Source: Rhizobium pisi (GTDB lineage Bacteria; Pseudomonadota; Alphaproteobacteria; Rhizobiales; Rhizobiaceae). From it: a DNA stretch of 64,000 nt. The stretch covers positions 62,001 to 126,000 of the forward strand of contig NZ_RJJT01000003.1 in assembly GCF_003938655.1 (NCBI RefSeq). The letters run 5' to 3'. Within the stretch, counting starts at the first letter, position 1. Each line of letters begins with the position of its first letter. Positions 52,603 through 61,983 of the stretch are shown in pieces. Position numbers and translations under genes: made by a program. The notes beneath the pieces were generated by a model. It was given only the letters and a program-made list of their open reading frames with translations. It was not told the origin of the DNA and ran no database searches.

Positions 52603-54165
52603 ATGTCGGACTATACCGAACTGGACAAAAAGCAGGATGTGCACATCCTGCATTCCATGGGCTATGCCCAGGAACTCGAACGACGCATGAGCTCGTTCTC
52701 GAATTTCGCCGTATCATTCTCCATCATCTGCATTCTCTCCGGCGGCATCAATTCGCTGGCGCAGGCAACCTCGGGTGCCGGCGGAGCCGCTATCGGCATC
52801 GGCTGGCCTGTGGGATGCTTCATCTCGCTCGTCTTCGCCGTCGCCATGGCGCAGATCAGCTCGGCCTATCCGACGGCCGGCGGCCTCTATCACTGGGGTT
52901 CGATCCTCGGCAACCGCTTCACCGGCTGGCTGACCGCCTGGTTTAACCTGCTCGGTCTCGTTACCGTGCTCGGCGCCATCAATGTCGGCACCTATTATTT
53001 CTTCATGGGGTCGTTCGGCACCAGCTATTTCGGGCTGACGGACACGACGTTGGTGCGCATCGTCTTCCTCGTCATCATCACCGGCGCGCAGGCGCTCGTG
53101 AACCATATGGGCATCGGACTTACCGCGAAGCTGACCGACTTTTCGGGTTATCTGATCTTCGCGACCTCGATCGCGCTGGCGGCCGTCTGCCTGATTGCAG
53201 CGCCCTCCTACGAGATCAGCCGTCTCTTCACCTTCGCCAACTATTCCGGCGAAGCCGGCGGCAATGTCTGGCCGTCCACCTCGGGCGCCTGGGTCTTCCT
53301 CGTCGGCCTGCTGCTGCCGATCTACACCATCACCGGCTACGACGCCTCGGCGCATACGTCGGAAGAAACGGTCAAGGCCGCCGAGTCGGTTCCGCGCGGC
53401 ATGGTCGCGTCCGTCCTGTGGTCAGCGCTTTTCGGCTACATCATGCTGTGCGCCTTCGTCCTCATGCTGCCGAACATGGACGATGCGGCCAAGCAGGGCT
53501 GGAACGTGTTCTTCTGGGCGATGGACAGCCAGGTGAACCCGATCGTCAAGGACATTCTCTACCTCGCCATCCTGGTCAGCCAGTGGCTGTGCGGTCTTGC
53601 GACCGTCACTTCGGTCTCGCGCATGATCTTCGCCTTCTCCCGTGACGGCGGTCTTCCGGCATCGAAGGCGCTGTCGAAGGTCAGCCCGCAGTATCGCACG
53701 CCGGTGGCCGCGATCTGGACCGGCTCGATCCTGTCGGTACTTTTCGTCTGGTTCACGTCACTCGACTTCATGAAAATCGGTGACACGCCGGTTTATACGA
53801 TCGTCGTCTCGTGCACCGTCATCTTCCTCTTCTTCTCCTTCGCGATTCCGATCACGCTCGGCCTCTTCGCCTGGGGCACATCGAAGTGGGACAAGATGGG
53901 TCCGTGGAACCTCGGCGAAGGCGCCTTCAAGCTCTTTGCCGTGCTCACGATCATCGCGATGGTCCTGATCTTCATTCTCGGCATCCAGCCGCCGAACGGT
54001 GCTGCGCTCTACGTTACCGTTGGCTTCCTCCTGCTGACCGCGATCGTCTGGTTCGGTTTCGAAAGCCGGCGCTTCAAGGGTCCGCCGATCGGCGCCGATG
54101 TGGCAAAGCGTCAGGCCGAGATCGCGGCGGCCGAAGCAGCCGTCGGCGAAAGCGGCGAACGCTAA
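52603..54165 (+). CDS. APC-family amino acid/amine permease
   Basis: A 520-residue permease with about 12 hydrophobic segments. It opens ELERRMSSFSNFAVSFSIICILSGGINSLAQATSGAGGAAIGIGWP, the signature of the amino acid/choline/GABA transporter subfamily, and has YPTAGGLYHWGSILGNRFTGWL and GYDASAHTSEETVKAAESVPRGM. It likely imports an amine or amino acid that is then glutamylated. It follows the amidohydrolase and precedes the ligase, all on one strand. ATG 52603 follows GGGGGAAG. Confidence 0.92.
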   Translation: MSDYTELDKKQDVHILHSMGYAQELERRMSSFSNFAVSFSIICILSGGINSLAQATSGAGGAAIGIGWPVGCFISLVFAVAMAQISSAYPTAGGLYHWGSILGNRFTGWLTAWFNLLGLVTVLGAINVGTYYFFMGSFGTSYFGLTDTTLVRIVFLVIITGAQALVNHMGIGLTAKLTDFSGYLIFATSIALAAVCLIAAPSYEISRLFTFANYSGEAGGNVWPSTSGAWVFLVGLLLPIYTITGYDASAHTSEETVKAAESVPRGMVASVLWSALFGYIMLCAFVLMLPNMDDAAKQGWNVFFWAMDSQVNPIVKDILYLAILVSQWLCGLATVTSVSRMIFAFSRDGGLPASKALSKVSPQYRTPVAAIWTGSILSVLFVWFTSLDFMKIGDTPVYTIVVSCTVIFLFFSFAIPITLGLFAWGTSKWDKMGPWNLGEGAFKLFAVLTIIAMVLIFILGIQPPNGAALYVTVGFLLLTAIVWFGFESRRFKGPPIGADVAKRQAEIAAAEAAVGESGER

Positions 54166-54188
54166 ACATCGAGCTTCCCTCTCAAAGG

Positions 54189-54213
54189 ATGGGGCCGCGT
54201 CCTGCGGCCCCAT
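54189..54213 (+). terminator. GC-rich hairpin between permease and ligase genes
   Basis: ATGGGGCCGC at 54189-54198 is complementary to GCGGCCCCAT at 54204-54213 with loop GTCCT. It has no T tract. It might reduce or stabilise message between the APC and glutamine-synthetase-like genes. Confidence 0.5.
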
Positions 54214-54307
54214 CGGATCAACGAAAGCGCATCGGGCCGCGATCTCAGGCCGAGCGCATGCGATTTCGTTGCCCCGATCTCTCAATTCCAATTCAGGCGG
54301 ATCAATC

Positions 54308-55675
54308 ATGAGCAGCAGTTACACAATCGACGATCTCAGGAAGGATGTTGCCGAAGGGCGCATCGACACGGTTCTGGCCTGCCAGGTGGACATGCAGGGC
54401 CGGCTGATGGGCAAGCGTTTCCAGGCGGAATATTTCGTCGAGAGCGCCTGGAAGGAAACGCACAGCTGCAACTATCTGCAAGCGACTGACATGGAGATGG
54501 AAACGGTCTCCGGCTACAAGGCGACGAGCTGGGAGAAGGGCTACGGCGACTACACGATGAAGCCGGATCTGGCGACGCTGCGCCGTATTCCCTGGCTGGA
54601 GGGCACGGCGCTCGTGCTCTGCGACGTGCTCGATCATCACACGCACGAAGAGGTCGCCCATTCGCCACGGGCGATCCTGAAGAAGCAGGTGAAGCGCCTC
54701 GAAGACATGGGCATGAAGGCCTACATGGCTTCCGAGCTCGAATTCTTCCTGTTCGACCAGACCTACGAGGCTGCGCAGGCTTCCGGCTACCGCAACCTCA
54801 AGCTCGCCAGCGCCTATAACGAGGACTATCACATCTTCCAGACCACCAAGGAGGAAGAGGTGATGCGGGCGATCCGCACCGGGCTGCAGGGCGCCGGTAT
54901 TCCGGTCGAGAATTCCAAGGGCGAGGCTTCGGCCGGCCAGGAAGAAATCAACGTGCGGTATGCCGACGCGCTCGCGATGGCCGACCGGCATGCGATCATC
55001 AAGAACGGCTGCAAGGAGATCGCCTGGTCGAAGGGCAAGGCCATCACCTTCCTCGCCAAGTGGAACTATAATGCCGCTGGCAGTTCCTCCCATATCCACC
55101 AGTCGCTCTGGAGCCTCGAGGAAAAGCCGCTGTTCTTCGACCATGCCGGCAAATACGGCATGTCGCCGCTGATGCACAATTACGTTGCCGGGCTTCTCTC
55201 CCATGCGAGCGAGATCACCTATTTCCTGGCGCCTTACATCAATTCCTACAAGCGCTTCATGGCCGGCACCTTTGCGCCGACCAAGGCGATCTGGAGCAAG
55301 GACAACCGTACTGCCGGTTATCGCCTCTGCGGCGAGGAAACCAAGGGGATCCGTATCGAATGCCGCGTCGGCGGCTCCGATCTCAATCCCTATCTCGCCT
55401 TTGCCGCGCTGCTTGCCGCCGGCATCGACGGGATCGAGAACAAGCTCGAACTCGAAGCTCCCTTCGTCGGTGACGCTTACGGCGGCAAGGACATTCGCGA
55501 GATCCCGCGCACGCTGCGCGCGGCTTCGGCCGCGATGACGGAATCGGCAATGCTGCGCAAGGCCTTCGGCGACGATGTGATCGACCATTACACCCGTGCC
55601 GCCGAATGGGAGCAGGAAGAATACGACCGCCGCATCACCGATTGGGAAGTGGCGCGCGGTTTCGAAAGAGCTTAA
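54308..55675 (+). CDS. Glutamine-synthetase-like gamma-glutamyl ligase
   Basis: A 455-residue glutamine synthetase-family ligase. It contains GMKAYMASELEFFLFD (metal-binding glutamates), GEASAGQEEINVRYADALAMADRHAI, AITFLAKWNYNAAGSSSHIHQSLWS (ATP/glutamate site), FAPTKAIWSKDNRTAGYRLCGEETKGIRIECRVGGSDLNPYLAFAALL and a final YDRRITDWEVARGFE. With its neighbours it fits a gamma-glutamylamine ligase (GlnA2/PuuA/IpuC type) rather than housekeeping GlnA, though the acceptor is unknown. It starts 142 bases after the permease and is followed by a RIME-like repeat. Confidence 0.85.
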   Translation: MSSSYTIDDLRKDVAEGRIDTVLACQVDMQGRLMGKRFQAEYFVESAWKETHSCNYLQATDMEMETVSGYKATSWEKGYGDYTMKPDLATLRRIPWLEGTALVLCDVLDHHTHEEVAHSPRAILKKQVKRLEDMGMKAYMASELEFFLFDQTYEAAQASGYRNLKLASAYNEDYHIFQTTKEEEVMRAIRTGLQGAGIPVENSKGEASAGQEEINVRYADALAMADRHAIIKNGCKEIAWSKGKAITFLAKWNYNAAGSSSHIHQSLWSLEEKPLFFDHAGKYGMSPLMHNYVAGLLSHASEITYFLAPYINSYKRFMAGTFAPTKAIWSKDNRTAGYRLCGEETKGIRIECRVGGSDLNPYLAFAALLAAGIDGIENKLELEAPFVGDAYGGKDIREIPRTLRAASAAMTESAMLRKAFGDDVIDHYTRAAEWEQEEYDRRITDWEVARGFERA

Positions 55676-55695
55676 TAGGCATTTGCGGGCTGCTT

Positions 55696-55831
55696 GCCCC
55701 TCACCCTAACCCTCTCCCCGCATGCGGGGAGAGGGGACTTGCCATGCGAGACGTGGCGGGGAACGGAGAGATTGCGGCATTCCCCTTCGCCCCGTTTACG
55801 GGGAGAAGGTGCCGGCAGGCGGATGAGGGGC
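55696..55831. repeat. RIME-like intergenic repeat
   Basis: A palindromic element beginning GCCCCTCACCCTAACCCTCT with a CTCCCCGC/GCGGGGAG hairpin and ending in GGTGCCGGCAGGCGGATGAG. Part matches, inverted, the element at 41914-42049. It lies between the ligase and aldehyde dehydrogenase genes. Confidence 0.7.
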
Positions 55832-55876
55832 TGTCGCCCACCTGAATTTTGATCAATACGAGGATGGAAATCGATC

Positions 55877-57262
55877 ATGGCAATGATCCAATGCATTTCA
55901 CCGGTGGACGGATCGGTCTACGCCGAGCGACCGGCACTTTCACTTGACGCTGCCAAAGACGTTGTGGCGCGCGCCCGCAAGGCGCAGAAGAGCTGGGCGA
56001 AACGGCCGCTCGAAGAGCGTGTCCAGCTTGTGCTGAAGGGTGTGGCGCGGCTGAACGAGATGTCTGACGTCGTCGTGCCGGAGCTTGCCTGGCAGATGGG
56101 CCGTCCGGTCAAATACGGCGGCGAATACAGGGGCTTCAACGAGCGCTCCAACTATGTCGCCTCGATCGCGGCGGACGCGCTGGCGCCTCTCGTCGTCGAG
56201 GAGAGCGAGCGTTTCGAGCGCCGCATCGAGCGCGAAGCGCATGGCGTCGTCTTCGTCGTAGCACCCTGGAACTATCCCTACATGACGGCGATCAACACGA
56301 TCGCCCCGGCGTTGATGGCTGGCAATACGGTGGTGCTGAAACATGCCTCGCAGACGCTTGTTGTCGGCGAGCGGCTGGTGCAGGCCTTCATCGAGGCCGG
56401 CGTTCCCGAAGACGTGTTCCAGAACGTCTTCTTCGATCACGAGACGACGTCGGCGCTGATTGCCGCCGGCAGCTTCAATTTCGTCAACTTCACCGGATCG
56501 GTCGAAGGCGGACGGTCGATGGAGCGGGCCGCTGCCGGCACTTTCACCGGCCTCGGCCTCGAACTCGGCGGCAAGGATCCGGGCTATGTCATGGAAGACG
56601 CCGATCTCGAAGCGGCGGTCGATACGCTGATGGATGGCGCCACCTATAATTCCGGCCAGTGCTGCTGCGGCATCGAGCGCATCTATGTGCATGAGTCGCT
56701 CTATGACGCCTTCGTCGAGAAATCGGTCGCCTGGGTGTCGAATTACAAGCTCGGCAATCCGCTCGATCCGGAAACCTCGCTCGGGCCGATGGCGAACAAG
56801 CGCTTCGCCAAGGTGGTGCGCGAGCAGATCGCCGATGCAGTTTCCAAGGGTGCCAAGGCGCTTGTCGACCCTAAGCTTTTCCCTCAGGATGACGGCGGCG
56901 CCTATATCGCACCGCAGGTTCTCGTCGATGTCGACCATTCCATGGCCTTCATGCGCGAGGAAACCTTCGGCCCGGCGGTCGGCATCATGAAGGTGAAGAG
57001 CGACGAGGAGGCACTCGCTTTGATGAACGACAGCCAGTACGGGCTGACGGCTTCGCTCTGGACCAAGGATGTCGAACGGGCTGCACGTCTCGGCCGCGAG
57101 ATCGAAACAGGCACCGTTTTCATGAACCGCGCGGACTATCTCGATCCGGCGCTCTGCTGGACCGGCGTCAAGGAGACCGGCCGAGGCGGCTCGCTGTCGA
57201 TCATCGGCTTCCACAATCTGACTCGTCCGAAATCCTTCCATTTGAAGAAAGTCACAGCATGA
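55877..57262 (+). CDS. Aldehyde dehydrogenase (NAD(P)+)
   Basis: A 461-residue ALDH. Catalytic E229 is in GLGLELGGKDPG. The catalytic cysteine is C263 of the GQCC motif in NSGQCCCGIERIY. It also has VFVVAPWNYPYMTAINTIAPALMAGNTVVLKHASQT (coenzyme region) and EETFGPAVGIMKVKSDEEALALMNDSQYGLTASLWT. It likely oxidises an aldehyde made by the following alcohol dehydrogenase. The downstream gene begins inside its stop (ATGA), so the two are coupled. Confidence 0.93.
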   Translation: MAMIQCISPVDGSVYAERPALSLDAAKDVVARARKAQKSWAKRPLEERVQLVLKGVARLNEMSDVVVPELAWQMGRPVKYGGEYRGFNERSNYVASIAADALAPLVVEESERFERRIEREAHGVVFVVAPWNYPYMTAINTIAPALMAGNTVVLKHASQTLVVGERLVQAFIEAGVPEDVFQNVFFDHETTSALIAAGSFNFVNFTGSVEGGRSMERAAAGTFTGLGLELGGKDPGYVMEDADLEAAVDTLMDGATYNSGQCCCGIERIYVHESLYDAFVEKSVAWVSNYKLGNPLDPETSLGPMANKRFAKVVREQIADAVSKGAKALVDPKLFPQDDGGAYIAPQVLVDVDHSMAFMREETFGPAVGIMKVKSDEEALALMNDSQYGLTASLWTKDVERAARLGREIETGTVFMNRADYLDPALCWTGVKETGRGGSLSIIGFHNLTRPKSFHLKKVTA

Positions 57263-58410
57263 GCAGCAACATCACCGCAAACTGGAGCTATCCGACATCG
57301 GTCAAGCTCGGCCGGGGCCGCATCAAGGAACTGGCCGACGCCTGCAAGAGCCTCGGCATCAGAAAGCCGCTGCTGGTGACCGACCGCGGCCTCGCCTCGA
57401 TGGCGATCACCAAGAACGCGCTCGATATCCTCGAAGATGCCGGCCTTGGCCGGGCGATCTTCGCCGATGTCGATCCAAACCCGAACGAGAAGAATCTCGA
57501 AGCCGGTGTCAGGGCCTTCAAGGACGGCGGCCATGACGGCGTCGTCGCCTTCGGCGGCGGCTCCGGTCTCGATCTTGGCAAGTGCGTCGCCTTCATGGCC
57601 GGCCAGACGCGGCCGGTCTGGGATTTCGAAGATATCGGCGACTGGTGGACGCGCGCGAGCCTCGAAGGCATCGCGCCGATCGTTGCCGTGCCGACGACGG
57701 CAGGCACCGGTTCAGAAGTCGGCCGCGCCAGCGTCATCACCAATTCCGAAACGCATGTGAAGAAGATCATCTTCCATCCGAAGTTCCTGCCCGGCGTCGT
57801 CATTTCCGATCCGGAACTGACCGTCGGCATGCCGAAGATCATCACGGCCGGCACCGGCATGGATGCCTTTGCCCATTGCCTGGAAGCCTATTCTTCGCCC
57901 TTCTACCACCCGATGTCGGCCGGCATCGCGCTCGAAGGCATGCGGCTGGTCAAGGAATTCCTGCCGCGCGCCTACAGGGAAGGCACCGATCTCGAAGCCC
58001 GCGCCAATATGATGGCTGCCGCCGCCATGGGCGCGGTCGCCTTCCAGAAAGGGCTTGGCGCCATCCATGCGCTGTCGCACCCGATCGGCGCCGTCTATAA
58101 CACCCATCACGGCATGACCAATGCTGTGGTGATGCCGGCGGTGCTGCGCTTCAACCGCGCTGCCATCGAGGAGAAGATTGGCCGGGCGGCCGCCTATCTC
58201 AGCATTTCGGGCGGTTTCGACGGCTTCTACGATTACGTGCTGAAGCTCCGCTCCGATCTCGGCGTGCCGGAGACACTGACGGCGATGGGAATCGCCCCCG
58301 ACCGCATCGATGAATTGTCGGCCATGGCGATCGAAGATCCGAGCGCCGGCGGCAATCCGGTTGCAATGACGCTCGAAAATACCAAGGCGCTTTTCAGGGA
58401 TTGCTTCTGA
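57259..58410 (+). CDS. Iron-containing alcohol dehydrogenase
   Basis: A 383-residue group III (Fe-type) alcohol dehydrogenase. Motifs are GGGSGLDLGKCVAFMA (nucleotide), PTTAGTGSEVGRASVI (signature), HCLEAYSSPF and the HALSHPIGAVYNTHHGMTNAVVMPAVLRFN block, which supplies the metal-binding histidines. It oxidises an alcohol, probably a gamma-glutamyl amino-alcohol or small alcohol. It overlaps the ALDH gene by four bases and ends in a terminator. Confidence 0.93.
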   Translation: MSSNITANWSYPTSVKLGRGRIKELADACKSLGIRKPLLVTDRGLASMAITKNALDILEDAGLGRAIFADVDPNPNEKNLEAGVRAFKDGGHDGVVAFGGGSGLDLGKCVAFMAGQTRPVWDFEDIGDWWTRASLEGIAPIVAVPTTAGTGSEVGRASVITNSETHVKKIIFHPKFLPGVVISDPELTVGMPKIITAGTGMDAFAHCLEAYSSPFYHPMSAGIALEGMRLVKEFLPRAYREGTDLEARANMMAAAAMGAVAFQKGLGAIHALSHPIGAVYNTHHGMTNAVVMPAVLRFNRAAIEEKIGRAAAYLSISGGFDGFYDYVLKLRSDLGVPETLTAMGIAPDRIDELSAMAIEDPSAGGNPVAMTLENTKALFRDCF

Positions 58411-58434
58411 CAATTGAAGGCGGACCTGCAGACT

Positions 58435-58467
58435 GGCCCGGAAGGCTTTGGCTTTCCGGGCCTTTTT
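58435..58467 (+). terminator. Rho-independent terminator of the amine cluster
   Basis: GGCCCGGAAG pairs with CTTTCCGGGCC across a short loop, followed by TTTTT. It starts 25 bases past the alcohol dehydrogenase stop. Confidence 0.8.
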
Positions 58468-58639
58468 CGTTTCAAGGCATCCCTAATTTTAGGGATGTGA
58501 AAAATAACAGGCTGCAATTTCGGCGGGCGCGTTTGGAATTTGTTAACCATGATTGTAAAGGATGGCTTAACCGCACGATGCTCCGAGAGTGCGCAAAAGA
58601 GCGATGCCGGCTCGCATCATTGCCTTCCGAGGAACGAAC

Positions 58640-59338
58640 ATGCCTGTCATTACTTTCGCAAATACCAAGGGCGGCGCCGGCAAGACGACCGCTGTTCTGC
58701 TGCTCGCGACCGAGCTTGCTCGTACGGGTTACCGCGTCACCATCCTCGACGCCGATCCGCAGCACTGGATTTCGCGCTGGCATGAGATATCAGGTCACGT
58801 GCCCAATATTTCGGTGATCGATTTCGTGACCACCGCCTCGCTGCCGCAGCATATCAGCGAGAACAAGCACAATACCGACTACTTCATCGTCGATCTGCCG
58901 GGTGCGCGCAATCCGCTGCTCGCCACCGCCGTCGGCCTTTCCGACCACGTGCTGATCCCGATCCAGGGCTGTGCGATGGATGCGCGCGGCGGCGCTCAGG
59001 TGCTCGAGCTGCTGCAGTATCTGGACGAGAAGGCGGGCATCAAGATCGGCCATTCGGTGGTGCTGACCCGTGTCAACTCGATGGTGACGACGCGGGCGCT
59101 GCAGCTCGTCAAGTCGCTGCTCAGCGAGCGGCACGTGCCGGTGCTGGATACCGCCATCATCGAACGCTCGGCTTTCCGCGACATCTTCGACTGCGGTGGC
59201 ACGCTGCATACGATCGATCCGACACGCGTCAGCAATCTCGACAAGGCGCGTGAAAACGCCACCTGTTTCGCCGAGGAAATGATGCGCAAGCTGCCGGTCA
59301 AGCTGACGGCGTCCGCCCGGATGGCGACGGCAGCCTGA
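58640..59338 (+). CDS. ParA-like P-loop ATPase (orphan)
   Basis: A 232-residue ATPase of the ParA/CobQ family. The deviant Walker A is FANTKGGAGKTTAVLLLATELA (about residues 5-25), followed by ILDADPQHWISRWHE and a DYFIVDLPG Walker B-like strand. ATG 58640 has GAGGAACG upstream. It lacks a ParB neighbour and sits alone on the chromosome. Possible roles are cargo positioning, as in VirC1-like or other orphan ParA proteins; unproven. Confidence 0.88.
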   Translation: MPVITFANTKGGAGKTTAVLLLATELARTGYRVTILDADPQHWISRWHEISGHVPNISVIDFVTTASLPQHISENKHNTDYFIVDLPGARNPLLATAVGLSDHVLIPIQGCAMDARGGAQVLELLQYLDEKAGIKIGHSVVLTRVNSMVTTRALQLVKSLLSERHVPVLDTAIIERSAFRDIFDCGGTLHTIDPTRVSNLDKARENATCFAEEMMRKLPVKLTASARMATAA

Positions 59339-59396
59339 CAGTTAGCGTATCCTCGAACGACATGCGTCCGGTTCGCACCGCGACGCATTTCGTTTT

Positions 59397-60152
59397 TCAG
59401 GCGCTTGCCGTGCGGCTGCCATCATGGAGGGAATGAGCCAGAAGGTCGGAAAGGCGCCTTTTGACGTCGGCCAATTCGTCCGACATGCGATTGCGTTGCC
59501 GCGGCAGGCCTATATCGACCACCTCCAGAATGCGTCCCGGCCAAGGGCGCATCACGACGACGCGATCCGCCAAATAGGCTGCCTCTTCGATATCGTGCGT
59601 GACGAGCAGCATCGTCGTGGCATTCGCGCGCCATAGATCGATCAGATGATCCTGAAGTTCGACGCGCGTCATCGCATCGAGCGCGGAGAAGGGCTCGTCC
59701 AACAGGAGCACGGCCGGCTTTGTCACAAGTGCGCGCGCCAAGGCCACGCGCTGCGCCTGCCCGCCGGATAGTTCCTTGATCCAGCGCTTCTCGTAGCCGC
59801 GAAGACCGATCTTCTCCAGGGCCGCCGACACCTGCTCATCCCGTTCGCGGCTTGCCAGATTACGTAGGCCGAAACCGATATTGTCCGCGACAGTCAGCCA
59901 GGGAAAGAGCCGAGGCTCCTGGAAGACGATATTCACCAATGAGTCCGGCTCCGTCAGCAGCCGTCCCTCCAGGCTTATTTGGCCCTGCGTGGGAGCTTCG
60001 AGGCCCGACAGCAGCCTCAGAAGGGTGCTCTTGCCGCAGCCCGATCCTCCGATGACCGCGACCAATTCCCCCTTTCCGATATTGAGGGAGAAGTCTTGCA
60101 GCGCATGTGTTCCGTTGGGATAGATCTTGGACAGAGAGCGGATATCGAGCAT
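59397..60152 (-). CDS. ABC transporter ATP-binding protein (SsuB/TauB-like)
   Basis: A 251-residue ATPase of the nitrate/sulfonate/taurine family. Walker A is GGSGCGKST, the Q-loop is FQEPRLFPWLTVADNI, the signature is LSGGQAQRVALARAL, Walker B is LLLDEPFSALDA, and the H-loop is LVTHDIEEAAYLAD. ATG 60152 is chosen with AGGATCTGAC upstream. It ends the operon of binding protein, permease and ATPase. Confidence 0.9.
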   Translation of the reverse strand: MLDIRSLSKIYPNGTHALQDFSLNIGKGELVAVIGGSGCGKSTLLRLLSGLEAPTQGQISLEGRLLTEPDSLVNIVFQEPRLFPWLTVADNIGFGLRNLASRERDEQVSAALEKIGLRGYEKRWIKELSGGQAQRVALARALVTKPAVLLLDEPFSALDAMTRVELQDHLIDLWRANATTMLLVTHDIEEAAYLADRVVVMRPWPGRILEVVDIGLPRQRNRMSDELADVKRRLSDLLAHSLHDGSRTASA

Positions 60153-60153
60153 G

Positions 60154-60993
60154 TCAGATCCTGCTCGCATGGCTGTCGCGCCAGCGCAGGAACGGCGCGC
60201 TCGCAATCAGAAGCAGGCTGTCGGTGGCCTTGCCGACAACGGCAAAGATCAAAATAGCGGCAAGGATCTGGTCCGGTTTTCCGAGTTGCTGACCATCCAC
60301 CAGAAGATATCCCAGGCCTTCGGATGCGCCCATGAATTCCGCCGCAACGACGAACATCCAACCGAGACCCAGGCCTGCGCGCAAGGCAAGGATAAAGTCC
60401 GGAAGGACCGCCGGCAGCAGGATCAGACGAATGAGCTCGAAGCCTGAAAGCCGAAAGACACGACCGACCTCGACGATGCGTCGGTCAACGCCGGTAACGG
60501 CGCCATAGACCCCGAGATAGACCGGGAAGAAGACGCCGACGGCAATCAGGGCGACTTTGGAAGCTTCGAAAATGCCGAACCACAGGATGAACAGCGGCAC
60601 CCAGGCAATGGAGGGAATTGCCCGCAGAGCCTGCAGCGTTGGATCCAGCAGGCGTGCTAGCAGTTTGGAGTAGCCGGTCAGCGCCCCAAGAGCGGTTCCC
60701 GCCAGCGACCCGAAGGCGAAACCGATCGTCACTCTGCGCAGCGTCGCGCCGACATGTGTTGTCAGATCTCCGGATGCCGCCAGCGCATAGACCGTAGAGA
60801 GAATTTTCGAGGGCGGAGGCATCAGGCGGCCGCCGACTATTCCCGCACGGACGAGGATCTCCCATGCGGCAAACAACGCGAGCGGAAACACGATTCCGAC
60901 GATCGGATGATCGAAAGGCGAAACTCGGCGCCGCCGGGTCTCCCTTGCTGCTTCCGTCTTTTGCCATGACAGCGCGATGTCCACCAATGACAT
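60154..60993 (-). CDS. ABC transporter permease (SsuC/TauC-like)
   Basis: A 279-residue permease with the EAA-type loop EVGRVFRLSGFELIRLILLPAVLPDFILAL and family blocks RRVTIGFAFGSLAGTALGALTGYSKLLARLLDPTLQALRAIPSIAWVPLFILWFGIFEASKVAL. It ends 2 bases before the ATPase start and starts 21 bases after the binding-protein stop. An importer for sulfonates, taurine or related anions is likely. Confidence 0.9.
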   Translation of the reverse strand: MSLVDIALSWQKTEAARETRRRRVSPFDHPIVGIVFPLALFAAWEILVRAGIVGGRLMPPPSKILSTVYALAASGDLTTHVGATLRRVTIGFAFGSLAGTALGALTGYSKLLARLLDPTLQALRAIPSIAWVPLFILWFGIFEASKVALIAVGVFFPVYLGVYGAVTGVDRRIVEVGRVFRLSGFELIRLILLPAVLPDFILALRAGLGLGWMFVVAAEFMGASEGLGYLLVDGQQLGKPDQILAAILIFAVVGKATDSLLLIASAPFLRWRDSHASRI

Positions 60994-61014
60994 GGGGATG
61001 CTCTTTCTATCGCT

Positions 61015-61983
61015 TCACTGGCCGAGAGCGGCGGAGGCGTAGCTGGGGTCGATCAGCGCCGATACGGTCTTGCCGACATCGACATCCGCCTTGATGACAT
61101 CGGCCTTTTGCAAAGCCAAACCCGCGGCTTCGATCGTCTCGCGCTGGGCATCGCCGATCACGGAATAGGTGAGGTTCGTGCGCTCCAACTGGCGGTCTAT
61201 CACGCTATCGGGCAGCTTGGTGGCGGCGACGAGGGCGGCCTTGAGCTTGGCCGGATCTTTCAGAGCTTCGGTGCGCGCCTTTTCATAGGATGCAAGCACG
61301 CGTTTGACGAGATCGGGATGGGCGGCGGCAAACTCTTCGCGCACGTTGAGAACGCCCCAGCTGTTGTTGTCAGGCTTGCGGTAGAAGAGCACATCGCCAT
61401 CTTCAATCTCGGCGGAGGCCATGATCGGATCGAGGCCGGCCCAAGCGTCGACGTCGCCGCGCTTCAACGCAAGGCGTCCGTCCGCATGCTGCAGCAGAAC
61501 AAGCGAGACATCCTTTTCAGTCAGGCCTGCATCGGCGAGAGCGCGCACCAGGAAAATGTGCGGATCGGTGCCGCGCGTCACAGCGATGGACTTGCCCTTG
61601 AGGTCCTGTACCTTGGCAATGCCGGTATCCTTGCGGGTTACGAGCGCGGTCCATTCCGGACGTGAATACACATAGATGGATTTGATCGGGTTGCCATTGA
61701 CGCGGCCGATCAAGGCAGCCGCACCCGCGGTCGAGCCAAAGTCGAGGGAGCCGGCATTCAGGAATTCCAGGGCTTTGTTGGAGCCTGCGGACTGGACCCA
61801 GGTTATCTTGATCCCATCCTTTTCGAATTCCTTTTCCAGGATGCCTTCATCCTTCAGAATGAGGCTGACCGGGTTGTAGGTGGCCCAGTCCACGCGAATT
61901 TCCGAGACATCGGCAGCCTGCGCCGTGCCGACGGCGATCAAACCCGCCAATACGCTCAAAGCCAATCGAACAAGCGATTTCAT
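61015..61983 (-). CDS. Sulfonate-type ABC substrate-binding protein (SsuA-like)
   Basis: A 322-residue periplasmic protein of the SsuA/THI5/NMT1 class with signal MKSLVRLALSVLAGLIAVGTAQAA. Blocks are ITWVQSAGSNKALEFLNAGSLDFGSTAGAAALIGRVNGNPIKSIYVYSRPEWTALVTRKDTGIAKVQDLKGKSIAVTRGTDPHIFLVRALADAGLTEKDVSLVLLQHADGRLALKRGDVDAWAGLDPIM. It resembles aliphatic-sulfonate binding proteins and is the first gene of an ssuACB-like operon. No sulfonate monooxygenase is adjacent, so the substrate is a guess. Confidence 0.9.
   Translation of the reverse strand: MKSLVRLALSVLAGLIAVGTAQAADVSEIRVDWATYNPVSLILKDEGILEKEFEKDGIKITWVQSAGSNKALEFLNAGSLDFGSTAGAAALIGRVNGNPIKSIYVYSRPEWTALVTRKDTGIAKVQDLKGKSIAVTRGTDPHIFLVRALADAGLTEKDVSLVLLQHADGRLALKRGDVDAWAGLDPIMASAEIEDGDVLFYRKPDNNSWGVLNVREEFAAAHPDLVKRVLASYEKARTEALKDPAKLKAALVAATKLPDSVIDRQLERTNLTYSVIGDAQRETIEAAGLALQKADVIKADVDVGKTVSALIDPSYASAALGQ

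Noticed and set aside
54302..55588. 428-residue frame antisense to the glutamine-synthetase-like gene
   Set aside because: Shadow frame with no recognisable motifs; the sense strand carries clear family blocks.
55940..57241. 433-residue frame antisense to the aldehyde dehydrogenase
   Set aside because: Shadow frame; catalytic motifs of the sense gene explain the region.
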